Notes: a model not told the origin generated them from the sequence alone. DNA of 64,000 nt from Heterocephalus glaber (GCF_000247695.1 NW_004624849.1:2079772-2143771); one strand, 5' to 3'; shown: positions 8,812-20,810, counted from the stretch's first letter. Numbers and translations are program-made.

Positions 8812-9082
8812 ACTTGGTGCCAAGTATGCTAGCACACACCTGTAATCCCAGCTACTTGCTAGGGTGAAGTAAGAGGACCAAAATTTGATCCCAGCTTGGG
8901 CAGCTACCTCAGAATAACAAAGGGGATGGATCTCCCAGAAAAGGAGGGGGATGGGGTGTAGCTCAGTTCAAAGTCCCTGGGTTCAATGTGCAGGACAAAA
9001 AATAAATAAATAAATCCCTAAGCCTGGGAGTGTTCCTCAGTGTTAGTTTGTCCCTAGGTTCCATCCCCAGTACTGCAGTGAA
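8812..9082 (+). repeat. B1 and two ID-type SINEs
   Basis: Sense B1 8812-8907, ID 8947-9002 ('ggggtgtagctcag', shortened) and ID 9018-9082 ('aggttccatccccagtac'). Confidence 0.72.
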
Positions 9083-9109
9083 AAGGGGGGAACTTGGTGA
9101 ATTTTTTTT

Positions 9110-9430
9110 TTTTTGTAGTATATCCCCAGGAAAGATTCTTTATAGTGGGATTGCTGAATCAGTGGTGACATGCAGATTTTAACTTGCCAGAAATTGTCTT
9201 CACAAGCTGGGCATGGTGGCATACACCTGTAATCCCAGCACTTGAGAGGCTGAGACAGGAGGATTGCCAGGATTTTGAAGCCAATCTCGGTTACAAAGTA
9301 AGTTCAAGGCCAGCCTGGACTACATACTGAGACCTTGTCTCGAAAAAAAAAAAAAAAAAAATTGTCTTCACAAACAGGTTGCATTATCTTACACTTCTAC
9401 CTTCAGTGACAAGAATATCTGTTTCCTCTT
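9110..9430 (-). mobile_element. Old L1 3'-region fragment split by a B1
   Basis: Pieces 9110-9205 and 9374-9430 carry the antisense L1 3' UTR wording 'agtgggattgctgaatcag' and 'cacttctaccttcagtgac'. A B1 separates them. Confidence 0.6.
9206..9359 (+). repeat. B1-type SINE, 14-bp TSD
   Basis: Full duplicated-type B1 with an 18-A tail. The direct repeat AATTGTCTTCACAA lies at 9192-9205 and 9360-9373, inside the old L1 fragment. Confidence 0.95.
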
Positions 9431-9546
9431 GTTTGTGCTAACGTATGTCACATAAAATTATTTTTATTTTTGCCCATTTACTTGGTGAAAAATAAGACAA
9501 TATCTTATTTGGGGGATCCAAGGTGGGTGGGATTGTTTGTTTGTTT

Positions 9547-9635
9547 GTTTTGAGACAGGGTCTTGCTATGTAGTTCAGGCTGACCTCAAACCTAAGTGCT
9601 GGGATTACAGGTTGTGCCGCCACACCCAGCCCTGG
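9547..9635 (-). repeat. B1-type SINE, antisense, short
   Basis: 'gagacagggtcttgctatg' to 'cacacccagccc', lacking part of the middle. Preceded by a TTTG run. Confidence 0.82.
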
Positions 9636-10172
9636 TATTATTTTTAGTGATGATATTTCTTCTTTAAACATAAATCTGATTCTTTTTCTATATTTCTTCT
9701 CATTTTCCCAACTCTTTCAGGGGTCAAAAGATTACTAGACAGTTCAATTCAGTTTAGAAGGCTAAATATTATTTCATAAGTTAAAATTAGACAGCTTGGT
9801 AGTCAACGATTAGTGCTTGCATCGTGGAGGAGGTCCAGAACTTTAGATCTTAATGTGGTCTGCACTTTAGTTTTCAAAGCATTTTCATATACCTCCACAC
9901 ATAATGTGATGAAGTTTGTTTATTTGTTTGTTTTTGAGACTGTAGAGTATGTGTATGTGTGTTAAATGTACTCTGGTGAATGCCTGCCAATTCTTAGTTC
10001 TGTTGTCACACAAGTGATTTTTGTATATTTTATTTTAACAAGAATTAATGCAATATGGAAACACATGAATTAAGATCTAGTAAGCTTTTATTAGGATGCT
10101 TTGGGAAACACTTGCTTAGTTGAAACTTTGTAAACTTTTGCTACTCTAAGGTTTTTCTTTGTCTTTTTTCAG

Positions 10173-10247
10173 TCTGCTTTACAAGAACTTGAAGAATTGA
10201 AACAGATTGTTCCCAAAGAATCTCTTGTTTACTTCTTAATAGGAAAG
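10173..10247 (+). CDS. CDC27: CDC27 (APC3) coding exon
   Basis: After acceptor 'gtcttttttcag', 75 nt encode exactly 25 codons from SALQELEELKQ to VYFLIGK, ending at donor 'gtaaag'. Both ends are in phase 0. It continues the TPR array directly from the exon ending at 3427. The long intron before it (3428-10172) holds most of the SINE insertions of this region. Confidence 0.97.
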
Positions 10248-11016
10248 GTAAAGATTTGGGTCATGGTCCTACACTGCTAACTTTCATAACAAATATTAAC
10301 TTTTAAAGGATAAATATAATATTTATTTTTATGTTTATTAAGCATATTTAACAGAGTGCTCTAAGAATAATGGATTTAGTTCTATTGTAGCATTTAAGAT
10401 GATATCCTAAAGAAGGAGCAAAACACACACCGCATAATCCAAACCCTGCTGTGCTATTTAAAATAGATTAGCATATGCAGCCCCAGGCCAGCAATGAGCT
10501 CATAACTGGACTACCTCCTAGAAAGCCTTTAACTTCAATTCTCAATAAAATAAAATATAAATCACTCAGAAGAACATCAATAGCACTGTGTTGTCTTGAT
10601 GAGAGGAAATGGCTTCTAAGACCAAGGCCAAGACTGGTCAGGATTTTACAGACTGGGCTCCCTAATGTGCTGGGTACCATAGCCAGGTGTAAGGGTTGAG
10701 ATAATTCCATTTAAAATCAATGTAAATGAATGTTAAGCAGCTTTTATATTCCATTTTTTCCGTTGTTAATGTTCTGATCAGTGAAATTTATTAGAAATTC
10801 ACTATCTAAAAGAAGCAAGCATTTTGAAAATAATATCTGATTATATTTAAAAAGAACTATAAAACTAGTATGAGTTTATTGGTAAGATGAAAATCTCCTA
10901 CCCATCAGAATGGATTTAGAACACATCAGGAACCTAATTTATATTATAAATGTTTAGGATTTTATAGCTGAAGTTCACAACTTAATGAAAAATGTAGTGC
11001 TGCTGTTTATTTTTAG
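10248..11016 (+). other. CDC27: CDC27 intron without recognised repeats
   Basis: About 770 bases of AT-rich intron between two coding exons. I see no ID, B1 or LINE-tail copy in it and no reading frame that looks coding. Confidence 0.6.
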
Positions 11017-11173
11017 GTTTACAAGAAGTTAGGTCAAACGCACCTCGCCCTGATGAATTTCTCTTGGGCTATGGATTTAGATCCTAAAGGAGCCAATAAC
11101 CAGATTAAAGAGGCAATTGATAAGCGCTATCTTCCAGATGATGAGGAACCTATAACCCAAGAAGAACAGATCA
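11017..11173 (+). CDS. CDC27: CDC27 (APC3) coding exon
   Basis: After acceptor 'tatttttag', 157 nt encode VYKKLGQTHLALMNFSWAMD and onward to EEPITQEEQI plus the first base of the next codon, then donor 'gtgagt'. It includes the last TPR and the beginning of the acidic tail (PDDEEP). The phase-1 end joins the next exon to form the split Met codon a|tg. Confidence 0.97.
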
Positions 11174-11639
11174 GTGAGTATTGTATGTAGGGTTTTGAGT
11201 AAGAAAGCTAATTTTTAAGAATTTTTGTGCTTTTTTATTTTTCTAACTGTGCTATTTTATTTATATCAAATGGAATTTTAGAGAAATTGAATATGGTGAT
11301 TTAATATCTAAGTGCATATAGAGTCAGGTAATAGTTATTTATTCAAACTCAAATTGACCAGTGGATTAGTCAGAATCAGAACAGACTAGATCCAGAACAG
11401 AGACTAATAAATGCTTAATAAGTAATAATAAACTTGTTACATTTTGTAGTCTTGACAGATCTGTAGTAGTACCTGTTCAAAATCTATATCTCTGAGAAAT
11501 CCAAAATCCAAACTGTGCTTAAAATAAATATAACTCTAGGGGTCAAGGGAAGAGAGCAAATAATTATATTTTAAAGCAGTTTATGCTTTATCTCTAAATT
11601 GAGTGTACATTTTCAAATAACTAATAAGAACCAAGACTT

Positions 11640-11720
11640 GGGCTGGGGATTTAGCTCAGTGGTTTCACCGCCTGCTGCACAAGCACAAGGACCCAGGTTC
11701 AATCCCCAGTACCAAAAAAA
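11640..11720 (+). repeat. ID-type SINE, young form, 14-bp TSD
   Basis: Near-consensus copy. The direct repeat AAGAACCAAGACTT lies at 11626-11639 and 11721-11734. Confidence 0.95.
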
Positions 11721-11842
11721 AAGAACCAAGACTTAATGTATCCATAATTTAGTAGGAGAATTGAGAAATTTCTGATCATATAAATTCTTATTACACGCCC
11801 TTGTTGCAGAAAACTTGGTAAAAGACTTAAAACTATCAGTCC

Positions 11843-11993
11843 AGCTGAGTGTGGTATTGTATACCTGTAACCTCAGTACTCAGGAGGCTGAGACAGGAGG
11901 ATTGCTGTGAGTTCAATGCCAGCCTGGGCTACATAGTCGTTTGAAGGCCAGCCTAAACTACATGAGACCCTGCCTCCCCACAAAAAGAGAAAA
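11843..11993 (+). repeat. B1-type SINE
   Basis: Sense, duplicated form, 'gctgagtgtggtattgtatac' to 'gaccctgcctcccc'. Confidence 0.87.
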
Positions 11994-12199
11994 CTATCAA
12001 TCCTATAATCCAATAATCCTTTTTAAACTAAAGATTCTATATTTCTGTGAACTAGCAGGGATCATGTTAAAAGTGGAGTCAGTATTTGTGGGTTAGAGAA
12101 AATGTTAGTTTTTTGGTCTCAGAACTATTTCTTAATTCTTAGGACAGGAATAAGGAATTGATTAGGGAGAGTCAGTTTTAGCGGTTAAAATCTTTAAAG

Positions 12200-12289
12200 G
12201 TTTAGGGCTGGGGGGATTTAGCTCAGAGGTTCTGCCACTTCCTTGCAGGCTGGAAGGTCCCGAGTTCAATCCCTGGTACCAAAAAAGAA
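12200..12289 (+). repeat. ID-type SINE, 12-bp TSD
   Basis: 'ggggatttagctcagaggttc' to 'caatccctggtacc'. The flanks AAATCTTTAAAG (12188-12199) and AAATCCTTAAAG (12290-12301) differ by one base. Confidence 0.93.
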
Positions 12290-12370
12290 AAATCCTTAAA
12301 GATTAAATACAGTAAATTAATTTCAGTCATGCTATAAAATGAGGAATTGCATTTATTAAGGAATGTTTGA

Positions 12371-12510
12371 AGCTGGGTGTTGGTGACCACCCATAATCCC
12401 AGCACTCAGGAGGCTGAGACAAGAGGATCACTTCAAGTTCAAAGCCAGTCTGGGCTACAAGTGAGTTGAAGGCCAGCTTGAACTATGTAGTGAGACCCTG
12501 TCTCAAAACA
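12371..12510 (+). repeat. B1-type SINE
   Basis: Sense, duplicated form with 'cccataatcccagcactcag'. It is the last SINE before the terminal CDC27 exon. Confidence 0.86.
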
Positions 12511-12663
12511 AAAAAAGAAGAATATTAGACTTTTTGATGGTCTTTATTTAGGATTTCATTTCTGAGTATAATGCAGTTTTTCATATAGTACTTGTTTTTT
12601 TCATGAAGCAACAAGATGTATTTATCAAACATCTTACTGTAGATTTTTGTTTCATTTTTAAAG

Positions 12664-12746
12664 TGGGAACAGATGAATCCCAGGAGAGCAGCATGACAGA
12701 TGCAGACGACACACAACTTCATGCAGCTGAGAGTGATGAATTTTAA
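12664..12746 (+). CDS. CDC27: CDC27 (APC3) terminal coding exon and stop
   Basis: The acceptor 'catttttaaag' joins 'tg' to the preceding 'a' to complete a Met codon. The exon then reads GTDESQESSMTDADDTQLHA and ends ESDEF followed by TAA at 12744-12746. The acidic, Ser-rich tail and the C terminus match vertebrate CDC27, so the annotated gene is complete at its 3' end and shows no sign of decay. Confidence 0.97.
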
Positions 12747-15610
12747 CTTCTGGAAATCAGACTTTTGCGACTGGACATGTGACCAGTGCTGATGTGTCCT
12801 TGTCCCTCCATACACTGAGTCTTCACTCTTGAGCTGTCAGTGTCACCATTTGTCACACCATGAGTGTGCCACTTTTGTGGGACCCGACTGTACAAAGAAT
12901 GAAAGGCAGTGCAATATTTAGCTGCTAACAAGACTGGCTCTTTTACCAGTATGAATGACAATTTAGGGGGGTAGGGTGGGAACTTTCTTTTTTCTTTAAC
13001 CTCTTTTAGTTGCAAAGCTATCATGAGAGGAAGAGTTATGTTTTATCTTGAAGGAACCTTTAGATATGGAAAATACTGATGAACCAGCTTGGTCATTTTT
13101 CCAGAAATTTGTTTTTATTTGGTTCTGTTCCTGATAAACAGAGTGACTGACCTTCATTTCTAGGTTATTCAAGAATGGTGTTAGCAAGTGCCAGATGGAA
13201 CAATAAAAGACATTGCCTATAACAGAGTAACTTGATTGCCAAGGAATGTAAATTACCTTAAACTTGGAGTGTCTCCTGTGAACAAATATAGTGGGCATAT
13301 TCAGACTCATATGTAGGAATCAAATCTCCTTCCATACAGTATACACTTACTCTTGGCAAGAATGCTTTAATGTCTTACCAAGAATTTTAATTTTCTTCAT
13401 CTTGCTTCAAAGTGTTGATCATTGTTGTCTTGGTATTGCAAACTTTAGAATTGGTTCCTCCCATATTGCCTAGTCTCTTTGAATTCTGTGGGATCACCTT
13501 TAACATTCAGAGATTATAGAGTGACTCCCCACTGAAAAGCCAAAATAAGGCCCTTAATAACCACTTTCGTTCACCGTCAGTATGGTAACATTACAGAGAG
13601 ACTTTAAGAGATCATGATAGCAAAAGCCTTAATACAATCAGAATTGTACCATGACCTCAAATCCACATTTGCTCAAGACAGTATCCCTCTTGACTTATAA
13701 ATGTTTAAACAGAGTGCAAGGTGTGGTTACCTTTGTTGAGGTTATTTCCATTCTTTTCACCTCTGTGCTCCTGGTTACTTTCAGTAGTATGAGTCATCAG
13801 AACTTTTAATGAGAGTAATTAAGTGTAGGATATTAGAGATTTTTAACTTGGGGGAGAAAAATTCGTATGAAGGAGACAGGTTCTCTCTTGAGATCATTGT
13901 AGGTTGATGTCTGGGAAATGGCCACAATTTTAAAGATCTAATTATGCATATAAAATGGGAATTATTGGAATGTCACAATAACAGATTTAAACAGTCTTAA
14001 ATTGTGTATCTCCTTTACTGTAATGTATTTAAAATTTTAGAGAAACTTTAGTTGCTAACATTTTATTAAGTGCCAATATCAGAATATAATGAATTATAGT
14101 TTCTTATGAATGACAGGCCTACAGTTATTATTTTGGATTATTTGATGAAGGACAAACTTACCTACTGGTTACCTGTATTTGTTAGTCAAGCTGTGAAAAT
14201 ATGGTGGATTACAAAAGATTTGAAGAAAACTTTTAGCCTTTAGACTCAGTAATTTTCTGTCATTTACTGTTGATCTCATCAAACATGGATTAGATACCAT
14301 TATAAATTAATTCAAGTCAAAGTCTTGGATTAGGTATTAGGTACCAGAGAGACATTTAACAAAATTTCCTACCTAAATCTATGTTTATGTGCTGTCTAAA
14401 AAGTAATAATAATTTATAAAGAAAAGGAAAAGTTGGGAATAAATTTATACCATTAAAAATTCCCAAAGGCTAGCACTTGGATTCTAACAAATATTCCATT
14501 TTATTATCCATTAGTTCTGTAATGTTTAATTTTTTATTCTTTTATTTTTTTAATAAATCATAAACCAGCTATATAACACTTACCAGATCCAGAATTTCAT
14601 AAAAAGCTTCAACCTGAGTTCTATATTATAAAACCTGGAGAAAGCTAATCTAAGAATGTAATTTGCTGATGTATAGTTATCTTTTTGTAGTAGAAATTTA
14701 TGTCCTGTGCCAGTGAGACTTTCTGGTACTGATTCTAAGACCAAGGATAAAAAGATGCCACAGCATGGCAAGGAGCTGGCTGAGGGACTTTCGGCCCACA
14801 CTTGGCCTGATTTATTTCTCACCTAGTAAATTTCTTGCTCTTTATTTTTTCTCCCCCCCCCTTTTTCTTCTCTTTTTTTTTTCCCCCCTTTTTTTCTTTT
14901 TTTGCATTGAATGGGGATCAGAAAAGAAGAAACAAATTTTGGTCAGGCAAAATGTTTGCTTCAGATTTCAGAAGATACTTTGAAGGAAATTGAAGATGCT
15001 ATGTGTACTTTGATATCTTTTTTTCTATAAACTTTTCACACAAAACACACACCCACACATACTTTTAGTCAGAAGTTACAGCATTGAATTTCCACCCCCC
15101 CATGGAAAAGTTATTACTCTGGGATTTTAAAAGGTTGAATTATTTTTTCAAAAAAACAGTGGTATTCAAAAATAATGAAAGGTGGCCCCTATTTTCTGTA
15201 TTTCATTACTTTAAATTTTTTATTTTTTCCAAGAACTGCAAGTAACATTTTAAACCATGCTGCTGTTGTATCTTAAACAAAAACTCAGTGATAACTAGTG
15301 TTTAGTCTATTAAAAATACTTTTTTGGAAGAAAACAGTTTCAGAGTCTCTGATTAGTCAGAGTATAGTATGGGTCTTCACTAAGAAAAACAATGACTCAT
15401 TTTCTTTGTGAAAACCTGGGAAAATGCAGGTGTGGGTATGATGTGTGTGTTCTATTTGCATTGAAACAATGTAACTTTGTGTCTTCTTTTTGCTTTTCCT
15501 GACTTATTTCAGAAATTGTACAGCCTGGGGGGGGGGGCTTTTCTGTTAATATATTTGCAATTCATTAAAGAATATGGAAAATCCAAATAAATTACTTTTG
15601 AAAGCAATTT
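12747..15610 (+). other. CDC27: CDC27 3' UTR with candidate poly(A) signals
   Basis: About 2.86 kb downstream of the stop contains no recognisable ID, B1 or LINE-tail copy, unlike sequence on either side. That fits selection on a transcribed 3' UTR. AATAAA occurs at 13202-13207 (possible proximal site) and at 15586-15591 (with ATTAAA about 25 bases upstream), the likely distal 3' end near 15605-15615. T-rich and C-rich runs lie at 14850-14905 and a G9 run near 15530. The exact cleavage sites are inferred. Confidence 0.7.
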
Positions 15611-15987
15611 ATAATCAAGTTGTTAAAGCTATATCAGAACTGTGCCGTCTGTATTTTTATAGTAAGGCACAATAGAATAGTGATGAAAGATAACAATTTT
15701 ATGTTCTACAAAAATTCTAGGGCAGTGTTTCTCTAATTTTTTTTATTTACACCCTCTTTATATATATATATATTTTTTAAAGTTCATACACCTTTTTAGT
15801 ATTATTTGGAATTTCAAAATAAATATTATGACAAAAAAATGGCAATTTTTAGAATATATTTTTTTTAAACTACAGAACCTCCTTATCAGTAGCTACAACT
15901 TGGAATATTGAATGCTTATTCTTTGTGTGATTTCTGAAATTCCTCTAAAATGGACACAAAGCTGGCATAGTCCAATAGGATCAGAAG
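15611..15987. other. AT-rich intergenic sequence, nothing recognised
   Basis: Contains an AT microsatellite-like stretch near 15760 and no coding-like frame. A 'gcagtgtttctctaa' motif near 15722 resembles the end of old hAT elements, but I cannot define an element. Confidence 0.4.
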
Positions 15988-16245
15988 TTCCAGGCCAGCC
16001 AGGTGTGGTGATGCCCACTTGTAACCCCTACACTCGAGGCTGAGGCAGGAGGATAACAAATTCAAGCCTGGGCAACTTAGCAATAAGACCCTTAGTTCAG
16101 TCACCAGTACAACAAAAAGAAAAAGTTTGCAGCCACCCTGGGCAACTTAGCTGGACCCTGTCTCAATGTAATAAAAAGAGCAGGGGAAAATACAATGTGG
16201 GCAGCACAGTGGTAGAACACCCCTAATTCCATCTCAAGTACCACA
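15988..16245 (+). repeat. B1 fragments and old ID
   Basis: Sense B1 15988-16100 ('aggctgaggcaggaggataac'), a second B1 tail (16125-16175) and a decayed ID (16190-16245, 'agcacagtggtagaac'). Confidence 0.7.
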
Positions 16246-16869
16246 CATAAATACAAGGACAATGTTTTTTTGTTTTGGTTAAAATCTTTTAAAAATCAAG
16301 ATTTGGAGGTAGTAAAATACAGAAATTAAATTTTACTTGTGTGTGAAGTCTTTTTTTGGATTTGCTTGTTTTTGATATCTTGGAGAAAAATGTGGAGAAG
16401 CTAGAGGATTTTATTTATACTGGATAAGGACAACTCAGACTTCAGAGCCTTCTAAGACCTGCTGTATACTGTCAGCTGAACAAAGGTAATAGAAGGTTAG
16501 ACATGGGATTATTCTTTGGCTTGTTTAGCTGCTAATTCATGGCTCATGGAAACTCAGTATAGGTTTAAGTGCAAACTATTTGTACTTGTTTATATTTGTT
16601 AAATAGCTATGCTTAATGAAATCTTGTTCAGTATACTCTGTTACTTCCTTCATGGAAAATATTTTCCATCAAAACAACCTGTAAGGTAGGTATTACTCCA
16701 TTTTATGAGCAGGAAAACTGAGATTCTGTTATTAAATGACAGATGGGCACTTGAAGCATTAGTGTATGTTTAAAAGCTTGAATTTAGTTTTGAACTTCCT
16801 CTGGAAGTTCCAAATTATGTCTAGTATTAACTATTAGGTGTCCTGTCTAGATTCATTCGCTTATTTTGA

Positions 16870-17855
16870 TTTTTTGAGACAAGGTCTCACCATGTGGTCC
16901 AGGCCACCTTTGAATTCCCTATGTACCCCAGGCTAGCTTCAAACTCAGTACTCCTGACTCACCCTCCTGAGTGCTAGTATAACAGGTGTGCCCTACCTCC
17001 CACATCATTTAGCATTTTAAAATAGAATAGTATCATACAAGGTTTTTTTATTAATCATACATTTCAGTGTATCATTCATTTTATGAGGCTGTGATCTGTA
17101 TCCTTTACTATTTTTGTGTTTTTGTTTTTTGAGACAGAGTCACTATGCAGTTCAGACTGGCCTTGAACTCACTATGTAGAGCTCAAAAGTGATCATCCCA
17201 CCTCAGCCTCCTGTGTGCTGGGATTACAGGCATGCACCACCATGCCTGGCTTTGCTTTAACTCTTCAACACTATAATTGGAAGTGTATTTTCAGTCTTTG
17301 TTTTAGGTTTTTGAGACAGGGTCTCTCACTATATAGTTCAGGGTGGTTTTGAACTCTGTATCCCAGGCTGGCTTCAAATTTGCAATCTTCCTGCTGCCCT
17401 CTCCCAAGTGCTGGGATTGTGGGTGAGCACCACCACACCCACCTTGAACTCAACTCTTAACTCCAACAAGTGGAGATTTATAATCAAAGAGCAGGATGGG
17501 ATCAGTGGTTAGAAACTTAAGAGAAATGGTCAAAGATAAGGGATTTCTGGTTCAGCTGACTTGATGGGAGTGTTATTATAGAGTAGTTAAGATACCAAGA
17601 GTGGGGTTATGTTTGTTAAACTGATTTAGCAGGATTCTTGCTCAAATGGGATTTCTCGAGGACAGAGGGAACCCCAAGATTTGGCTAGTCAGAAAGGACT
17701 CTGGAGTTTGACCAAAGTTTTGGTCCATAGACAGACCACACATACACACACTATGTAGTTCAGACTGGCCTTGAATTCTCTATATAGCCCAGGTTGGCCT
17801 CAAATTGCAGTGATCCTTCTCCCAACTGCTGGAATTAGAGGCAAGCACAAACGTG
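16870..17855 (-). repeat. Cluster of four antisense B1-type SINEs
   Basis: Reverse B1 copies at 16870-16993, 17124-17252, 17310-17443 and 17745-17855. Each has the 'gagacag' start (the last is truncated) and a 'gctgggatt' or 'gctggaatt' module. Confidence 0.82.
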
Positions 17856-17965
17856 CCCAGGAAAATGGACAGAATTTTGCCAATGTGATAGTATAGAATG
17901 TGAGTTTGGGGCTGAAATCTGTATTTGAAGAGAAAATTTAAAGCTTTAAGAATGCATACTGTAGC

Positions 17966-19794
17966 GGCTTTTCCTGGGTCCCCAAAGGCCAGTGCCGCGG
18001 TGTGGGGCCCGGCCCGGCGGCACCGATGCTGAGGGAGCCGGCGGCCCGGCGGGGGGCTCGTGATGGGGCTGATCTTCGCGAAGCTGTGGAGCCTCTTCTG
18101 TAACCAGGAACACAAAGTAATTATAGTGGGACTGGATAATGCTGGGAAAACCACCATTCTTTATCAATTCTTAATGAATGAAGTGGTTCATACTTCTCCA
18201 ACCATAGGAAGGAATGTTGAAGAAATAGTTGTGAAGAACACTCATTTTCTTATGTGGAATATCGGGGGTCAAGAGTCCCTGCGGTCGTCCTGGAACACTT
18301 CCTACTCAAACACAGAGTTCATCATTCTCGTGGTCTACAGCATTGACAGGGACCGACTAGCTATTACAAAAGAAGAATTATACAGAATGTTGGCTCATGA
18401 GGATTTAAGGAAGGCTGCCGTGCTTATCTTTGCAAACAAACAGGACATGAAAGGGTGTATGACTGCTGCTGAAATCTCTAAATACCTCACCCTTAGCTCA
18501 ATTAAGGACCATCCATGGCACATTCAGCCCTGCTGTGCTCTTAACAGGGGAAGGGTTATGCCAAGGTCTGGAGTGCATGACTTCCCGGATTGGTGTAAGA
18601 TAACTTTTTGCTTGAAAGAGACTCTTCTATTTATTCTGTGACACTAACATTTTTCCTAGTATCTTTGGCTGCTAAGGCAGCAGCATGTTTAATTTATAAC
18701 AACACAAACCTCTGCAAGCAACATTTGAATCAAGTGCAGCTGAACTGGAACATAAAAGATTTTTTTCTTAACTTTTTTTTTTAAATGCACTAATCTTTGG
18801 TTGGATGAACATTATGTATGTTTCAACAACAGAACTCTTCTGACTGCTTATTCTAATTATTCAGTGACTGCCTTATAAAAAAATGTTTGTCATATGTTTA
18901 ATGTTTTCAGAAGTATTGTTATAACCTTTATACAGACCAACTTCTTTCAGTTCTTGACTCCTGCTCCCTCCCTCCCAGGTAGTTAACAGTTCGACAGAGG
19001 AGTAGTGAAAATCCCCGATACTACGTGCGAACTTCTCCAGTATAAGGCATAATCCCTCCATAAACTATTTATCTTTTGAACAAAATTTATTATAAAGAAA
19101 GAAGTCTGCCTGGAAGGTATATATAAAAAGGAAGATTAAAATTAAACATCATAAATACTTCCCTTTTAACTTCCCTCACATTATTGCATGTCATGACATA
19201 ATTTTAAGTTGCTATTAATATGTAAATTAAATATGTTTATCTGAAGGAATTAAGTTCACTTTTCTACCTACTGGATTTGGTCAAAAACTAATCAAGATGA
19301 AATATTTGAGAACCCAGCTTTGATAGTAGATATTGTTGGCTAAATCTGGTATTTTTTAAGAATAACACATTATTCAATGCATATATAAGTATCAAGTTAT
19401 TACAGTGTACTAGCACTAAAATTAAAATATACTATTTGCAAACCATTTTATTATCAGTAAAATTGCAGCTATTTTATTTGCAAGAGTTATCTTGCAAATA
19501 AATCCTTTTTTTATTTCTTAAAATTTGAAATGTGTGTCAGAATTTTTGCCACCACTGCAATATTAGTTAAAAAAAAACCATGGTGCTTTTATTAAATCTT
19601 TTTATGCGTGTTGTGTAATAGGCTTGAAACAATTGCCATCTTTATAATTGTACTTTGCATTCTAAAATCACACAGCAAACTGCTAAATCTAATTACTTTT
19701 TAGAATATGACTATGACACTGAAAGTTGACATCCTTAAGTTATAAATTTAAAAAATAAAATGGAGAAGTCATAATCTTAAAAAAAAAAAAAAAA
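17966..19794 (+). pseudogene. ARL5B: ARL5B processed retrocopy (full length)
   Basis: Intronless copy of the mRNA for ARL5B, a myristoylated ARF-like small GTPase of the trans-Golgi network. It has a GC-rich 5' UTR (17966-18062), ATG at 18063, a parental stop at 18601-18603, about 1.15 kb of 3' UTR, a poly(A) signal (aaataaaa, near 19753) and an A-tail. A perfect 18-base duplication AAGAATGCATACTGTAGC flanks it (17948-17965 and 19795-19812). The frame keeps Gly2, the P-loop GLDNAGKTT and NKQD, but the Walker B-like WDIGGQ reads WNIGGQ. One extra A near 18543-18544 shifts the frame at about residue 160, replacing the last 19 residues and extending the protein to 192 aa. From ATG to parental stop is 541 nt, exactly one more than 179 codons plus stop. 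Treated as a pseudogene; expression cannot be judged. Confidence 0.95.
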
Positions 19795-19812
19795 AAGAAT
19801 GCATACTGTAGC

Positions 19813-19878
19813 TAGGTGTGGTGGTACCCACCATGCTAGACAAGCATTCTAGCACTGAGCTACATCCCCAGCCCTAAG
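19813..19878 (-). repeat. ID/B1 fragment
   Basis: A B1 start ('taggtgtggtggtacccacc') runs into a reverse ID end ('gcactgagctacatcccc'). Confidence 0.65.
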
Positions 19879-19925
19879 ATTTAAAAATAAATAATGCTGC
19901 ACTGAAGAACAATAGAATTAAGATC

Positions 19926-20062
19926 TTTCTCTTTCCTTTTCTTTGCTCCTTACTTTCTTCCTTCTTTCCTTCCTTCCTTCTTGCTTTCCAGTGCTGAGTA
20001 TGGCACCCAGGAACTCACACATTCTAAGCGAGTGCTGTACTGTTAAGGTATACCCCTAGTCC
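19926..20062 (-). repeat. CT-rich tract and old antisense ID
   Basis: A TTCC/TTTC-rich run (19926-19985) is followed by a decayed reverse ID (19985-20062) ending 'gtatacccctagtcc'. Confidence 0.65.
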
Positions 20063-20088
20063 TAAAACAGCAAACTTGTGATTTAAAA

Positions 20089-20289
20089 CCAGAGGTTAAA
20101 CTGGCCTGCAGGCCAAATTGGCCCATTGCTATTTCATTTTTTTGGAACACAGTCATGCCCATTTGTTTGCATGTTGTCTAAGGCTTTTAACTCACTTCAG
20201 TGAGAATTGAGTTATCACAGATAACCTATATTCTTGCAAAGCCTTAATATTTATTACCTGTATTTTTAGAAAAGGTTTTGCAACCCCTG
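20089..20289 (-). mobile_element. hAT-Charlie-type non-autonomous element, 8-bp TSD
   Basis: Reads 'ctggcctgcaggccaaat', 'tttggaacacagtcatgccc', 'gcaaagcctt' and ends 'ttttgcaacccctg', the wording of a well-known old mammalian hAT element. The flanks ATTTAAAA (20081-20088) and ATCTAAAA (20290-20297) form an 8-bp TSD with one mismatch, the length hAT transposases make. Confidence 0.72.
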
Positions 20290-20572
20290 ATCTAAAACTT
20301 TTAGTTGGATTGGCCTAACCATCTTTCCATCACCCAAAGAACATGTTGCCTGAAGGTTTAAGAATGTTCTCAATACTTTGTCAATTAATACATCACTAAG
20401 TGAGATGAAACACAAGAAACTCAATTCTGCAGGTTTTCCATGACCAGTTTAGATAATGATTTATCTAGAGTTGAACACAGGACAGATTTTGTTGGCAAAC
20501 AAGGAAAGGCTGTGGGCTGGGCAGTCAAGAGCACCTGCCATCCTGCCAGAGAGGAGTCATTGCTTTTTGTAA

Positions 20573-20810
20573 GCCGATCTTGTATTCAACTGGTAAACTT
20601 TCTTACTTGTGGATTTTCTGTTTAAGCCATTATATTATCTGCAAATAATGTTAATTCCTTTTTAATCTGTGTGTGAAATACTTCATTTCTTTTTTCCTGT
20701 TTAGCTATGCCAGGAATCATCAATATATTGAATTGTAGCAGCAATAATAACAAACATTCATTATCTTATTCCATTCTTAAAATCCTTAATTTTCTCAAGT
20801 TTGACATTTA
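20573..20810 (-). mobile_element. L1 ORF2-like fragment, copy 1 of a direct repeat
   Basis: Antisense L1 ORF2-like wording ('attatctgcaaataatg', 'gaattgtagcagcaataat'). The same segment recurs at 21297-21545 in the same orientation. Confidence 0.6.

Noticed and set aside
10475..10710. Overlapping frames on both strands in a CDC27 intron
   Set aside because: No splice signals at suitable positions, and the flanking CDC27 exons already join in phase without it.
17946..18167. Antisense frames over the ARL5B retrocopy
   Set aside because: Shadow frames of the GC-rich 5' UTR and coding sequence; no similarity to a protein.
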